A stretch of DNA of 64,000 nt from Bacteroidetes bacterium UBA6221 (lineage in GTDB: Bacteria > Bacteroidota > Bacteroidia > Chitinophagales > Chitinophagaceae), in assembly GCA_002421685.1 (NCBI GenBank), contig DISB01000016.1:4245-68244 (forward strand), in the 5' to 3' direction. The notes beneath the pieces are model-generated. The model ran no database searches, was not told the origin of the DNA, and worked only from the letters and a program-made list of their open reading frames with translations. The first letter of the stretch is position 1. The number at the start of each line of letters is the position of its first letter. Below, in pieces: positions 62,945 through 64,000 of this stretch. The translations under genes and the position numbers were made by a program.

Positions 62945-63028
62945 GTTAACCGCTCGTTAACGACTTGTAAACAGCTCGTTAACAACTGAAAATCAAGGGG
63001 TAAAAGGTGGCATCGGCAATTATATTGC
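62945..63028 (+). promoter_or_regulatory. Four 11-bp operator repeats and -7 box of paralog 4
   Basis: GTTAAC (62945), GTTAAC (62956), GTAAAC (62967) and GTTAAC (62978), the cleanest array. TATATTGC at 63021 takes the -7 position, again 43 bp after the start of the last unit. The flanks differ from the other copies, so the spacing is conserved by selection and not by recent copying. Confidence 0.82.
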
Positions 63029-63082
63029 ATTAACAAACGGACAACAATCCGTAAACAAGCCGATAACAAAGGCCATAGGATT

Positions 63083-63637
63083 ATGAAAAAGATCACATTG
63101 TTCATCACACTTTGCCTGCTGGTACACACTGCCGCAACCGCGCAAAGTAAAGCCAGCAGCGCTTCGCAAACCGCGAGCCTGGTGCTGAACAATTCCATCG
63201 ATATCTCCTACATGGCTACAGGCGACGGTTCTGGCAACGATGCGATAATGCAGTTTAGCACCCCTACCGACTATTCAAACGGCGTAACTTCCCCGGAACA
63301 GCAATTAAGGGTACGTTCCAACAAGAATTTCAAAGTCGCCGTAAGATGCGATGCGGCCAGTTTCGCCTACCAGGGTAATACTACTAATGCCATGGATAAT
63401 ATGCCGGATAACGCTCTATGGCTGAAAGTAACCGCCAATAATACAGGCGGTGCGGTAAAAGCGCCTTTCAGCACAGCGGGTTATGCCACCTTATCCGACG
63501 AGAACCAGGACCTGCTGGTAAATGGCAACTATGGCGGCAATCAGACATTTGCAGTTCAATATAAGTGTACCCCGGGTTTCAACCTGCCCGCAGGCACATA
63601 CACAATGAATGTCGTTTTCACAGCGACACAGGAATAA
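63083..63637 (+). CDS. Secreted beta-rich paralog 4 (divergent)
   Basis: A 184-aa protein: signal peptide (MKKITLFITLCLLVHTAATA), then the same domain in diverged form (LVLNNSIDISYMATGDGSGN, RVRSNKNFKVAVRCDAASFA, PAGTYTMNVVFTATQE). It has two Cys absent from the others (RCDA and YKCTPG). Function unknown. Confidence 0.82.
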   Translation: MKKITLFITLCLLVHTAATAQSKASSASQTASLVLNNSIDISYMATGDGSGNDAIMQFSTPTDYSNGVTSPEQQLRVRSNKNFKVAVRCDAASFAYQGNTTNAMDNMPDNALWLKVTANNTGGAVKAPFSTAGYATLSDENQDLLVNGNYGGNQTFAVQYKCTPGFNLPAGTYTMNVVFTATQE

Positions 63638-63667
63638 AGTCGTTTTTTTTAGTACACTGGTTGATTT

Positions 63668-63698
63668 CCTCCCGTTCTCTACGGGAGGTTCTTTTTTT
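63668..63698 (+). terminator. Terminator of paralog 4
   Basis: CCTCCCGT, loop TCTCT, ACGGGAGG, then TTCTTTTTTT. Confidence 0.9.
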
Positions 63699-63818
63699 AC
63701 ACAATACCGGCACGCCGAAAATTCAGCAATATCCGTAGTGGAAATACGTAAAACTACGCGAAAACAAATGCAACACGTGTAGTACATTCGACTTAGCATT
63801 GCAACTAAATAACTGTAT

Positions 63819-64000
63819 ATGACAAGGGCTACACGCAACAAACTAAGGCCGGAGAATTTTACCGGCCATCCGGATGTGCAGAACTGTATATCGAGTCTTA
63901 AGGCAAAATTCGGAGACAGGTATGAACGGCTGAATGTATCCGATACTCTGGGGGAACAGGCAGGAGCAGATGGCGTAGAACTGCAGTACGTTGACCTGGT
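63819..64000 (+). CDS. Partial gene cut by the window end
   Basis: The first ~60 codons of an open frame starting MTRATRNKLRPENFTGHPDV and continuing through CISSLKAKFGDRYERLN to the window edge. No signal peptide. Too short to assign a family. Confidence 0.5.
   Translation, partial: MTRATRNKLRPENFTGHPDVQNCISSLKAKFGDRYERLNVSDTLGEQAGADGVELQYVDL

Noticed and set aside
59377..62983. 11-bp repeats as a CRISPR or minisatellite
   Set aside because: Units are too short, always four, and tied to promoters at a fixed distance; there are no spacers or cas genes.

Overview
The window reads as a chromosome segment of a Bacteroidota bacterium, most likely in or near the Chitinophagaceae. The evidence is four proteins with type IX secretion (T9SS) C-terminal tails, SprB-type repeats, many small lipoproteins, A-rich start contexts in place of strong Shine-Dalgarno sites, and TAnnTTTG-like -7 boxes. 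No rRNA, tRNA, CRISPR array, transposase or integrase was seen.

Layout. (1) 0.1-10.3 kb is AT-rich: a very large secreted Rhs polymorphic toxin with its overlapping immunity gene, then a T9SS surface protein. (2) 11.0-21.9 kb: an orphan histidine kinase, a TPR-adenylate cyclase, and a thiazole/oxazole-modified peptide (TOMM/LAP) cluster. The cluster has a 245-aa precursor whose last 18 residues are Cys/Ser/Thr-rich, a terminator, a coupled 46-aa ORF, an E1-like leader-binding protein, a YcaO cyclodehydratase with the C-terminal PxPxPxP tail, and a SagB-type dehydrogenase. An unknown membrane protein, a NarL-type regulator and two tandem membrane paralogs follow. (3) 22-31 kb, minus strand: GT-C-like glycosyltransferase, amidohydrolase with a TolB-like propeller, a PfpI/DJ-1 domain joined in frame to a lipoprotein, universal stress protein and PEP synthase. 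A TPP riboswitch with its own terminator lies upstream of PEP synthase. (4) 31.5-44.4 kb: housekeeping and surface genes (SRPBCC, desaturase, outer-membrane barrel, THUMP methyltransferase, acyltransferase, methyltransferases, T9SS protein).

(5) 44.4-52.5 kb: thirteen closely packed minus-strand genes that look phage-derived (capsid-like, scaffold-like, fibre-like, holin-like, spanin-like) without terminase, portal, tail tube, integrase or replication genes. They are driven from one promoter with a perfect 15-bp palindrome between its -33 and -7 boxes. (6) 52.7-59.4 kb: T9SS ELW-repeat protein, cytochrome c peroxidase with a T9SS tail, SRPBCC, NUDIX, a 7TM adenylate cyclase and a lipoprotein. 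(7) 59.4-63.7 kb: four paralogous secreted beta-rich proteins. Each is preceded by four tandem 11-bp units (GTTAAC core) placed exactly 43 bp before a -7-like box. Two copies are near-identical direct repeats around a nucleoid-associated-protein gene.

The strongest candidates for something new are the TOMM cluster with its giant-leader precursor, the compact capsid operon, and the 11-bp-repeat regulon of the secreted paralogs.
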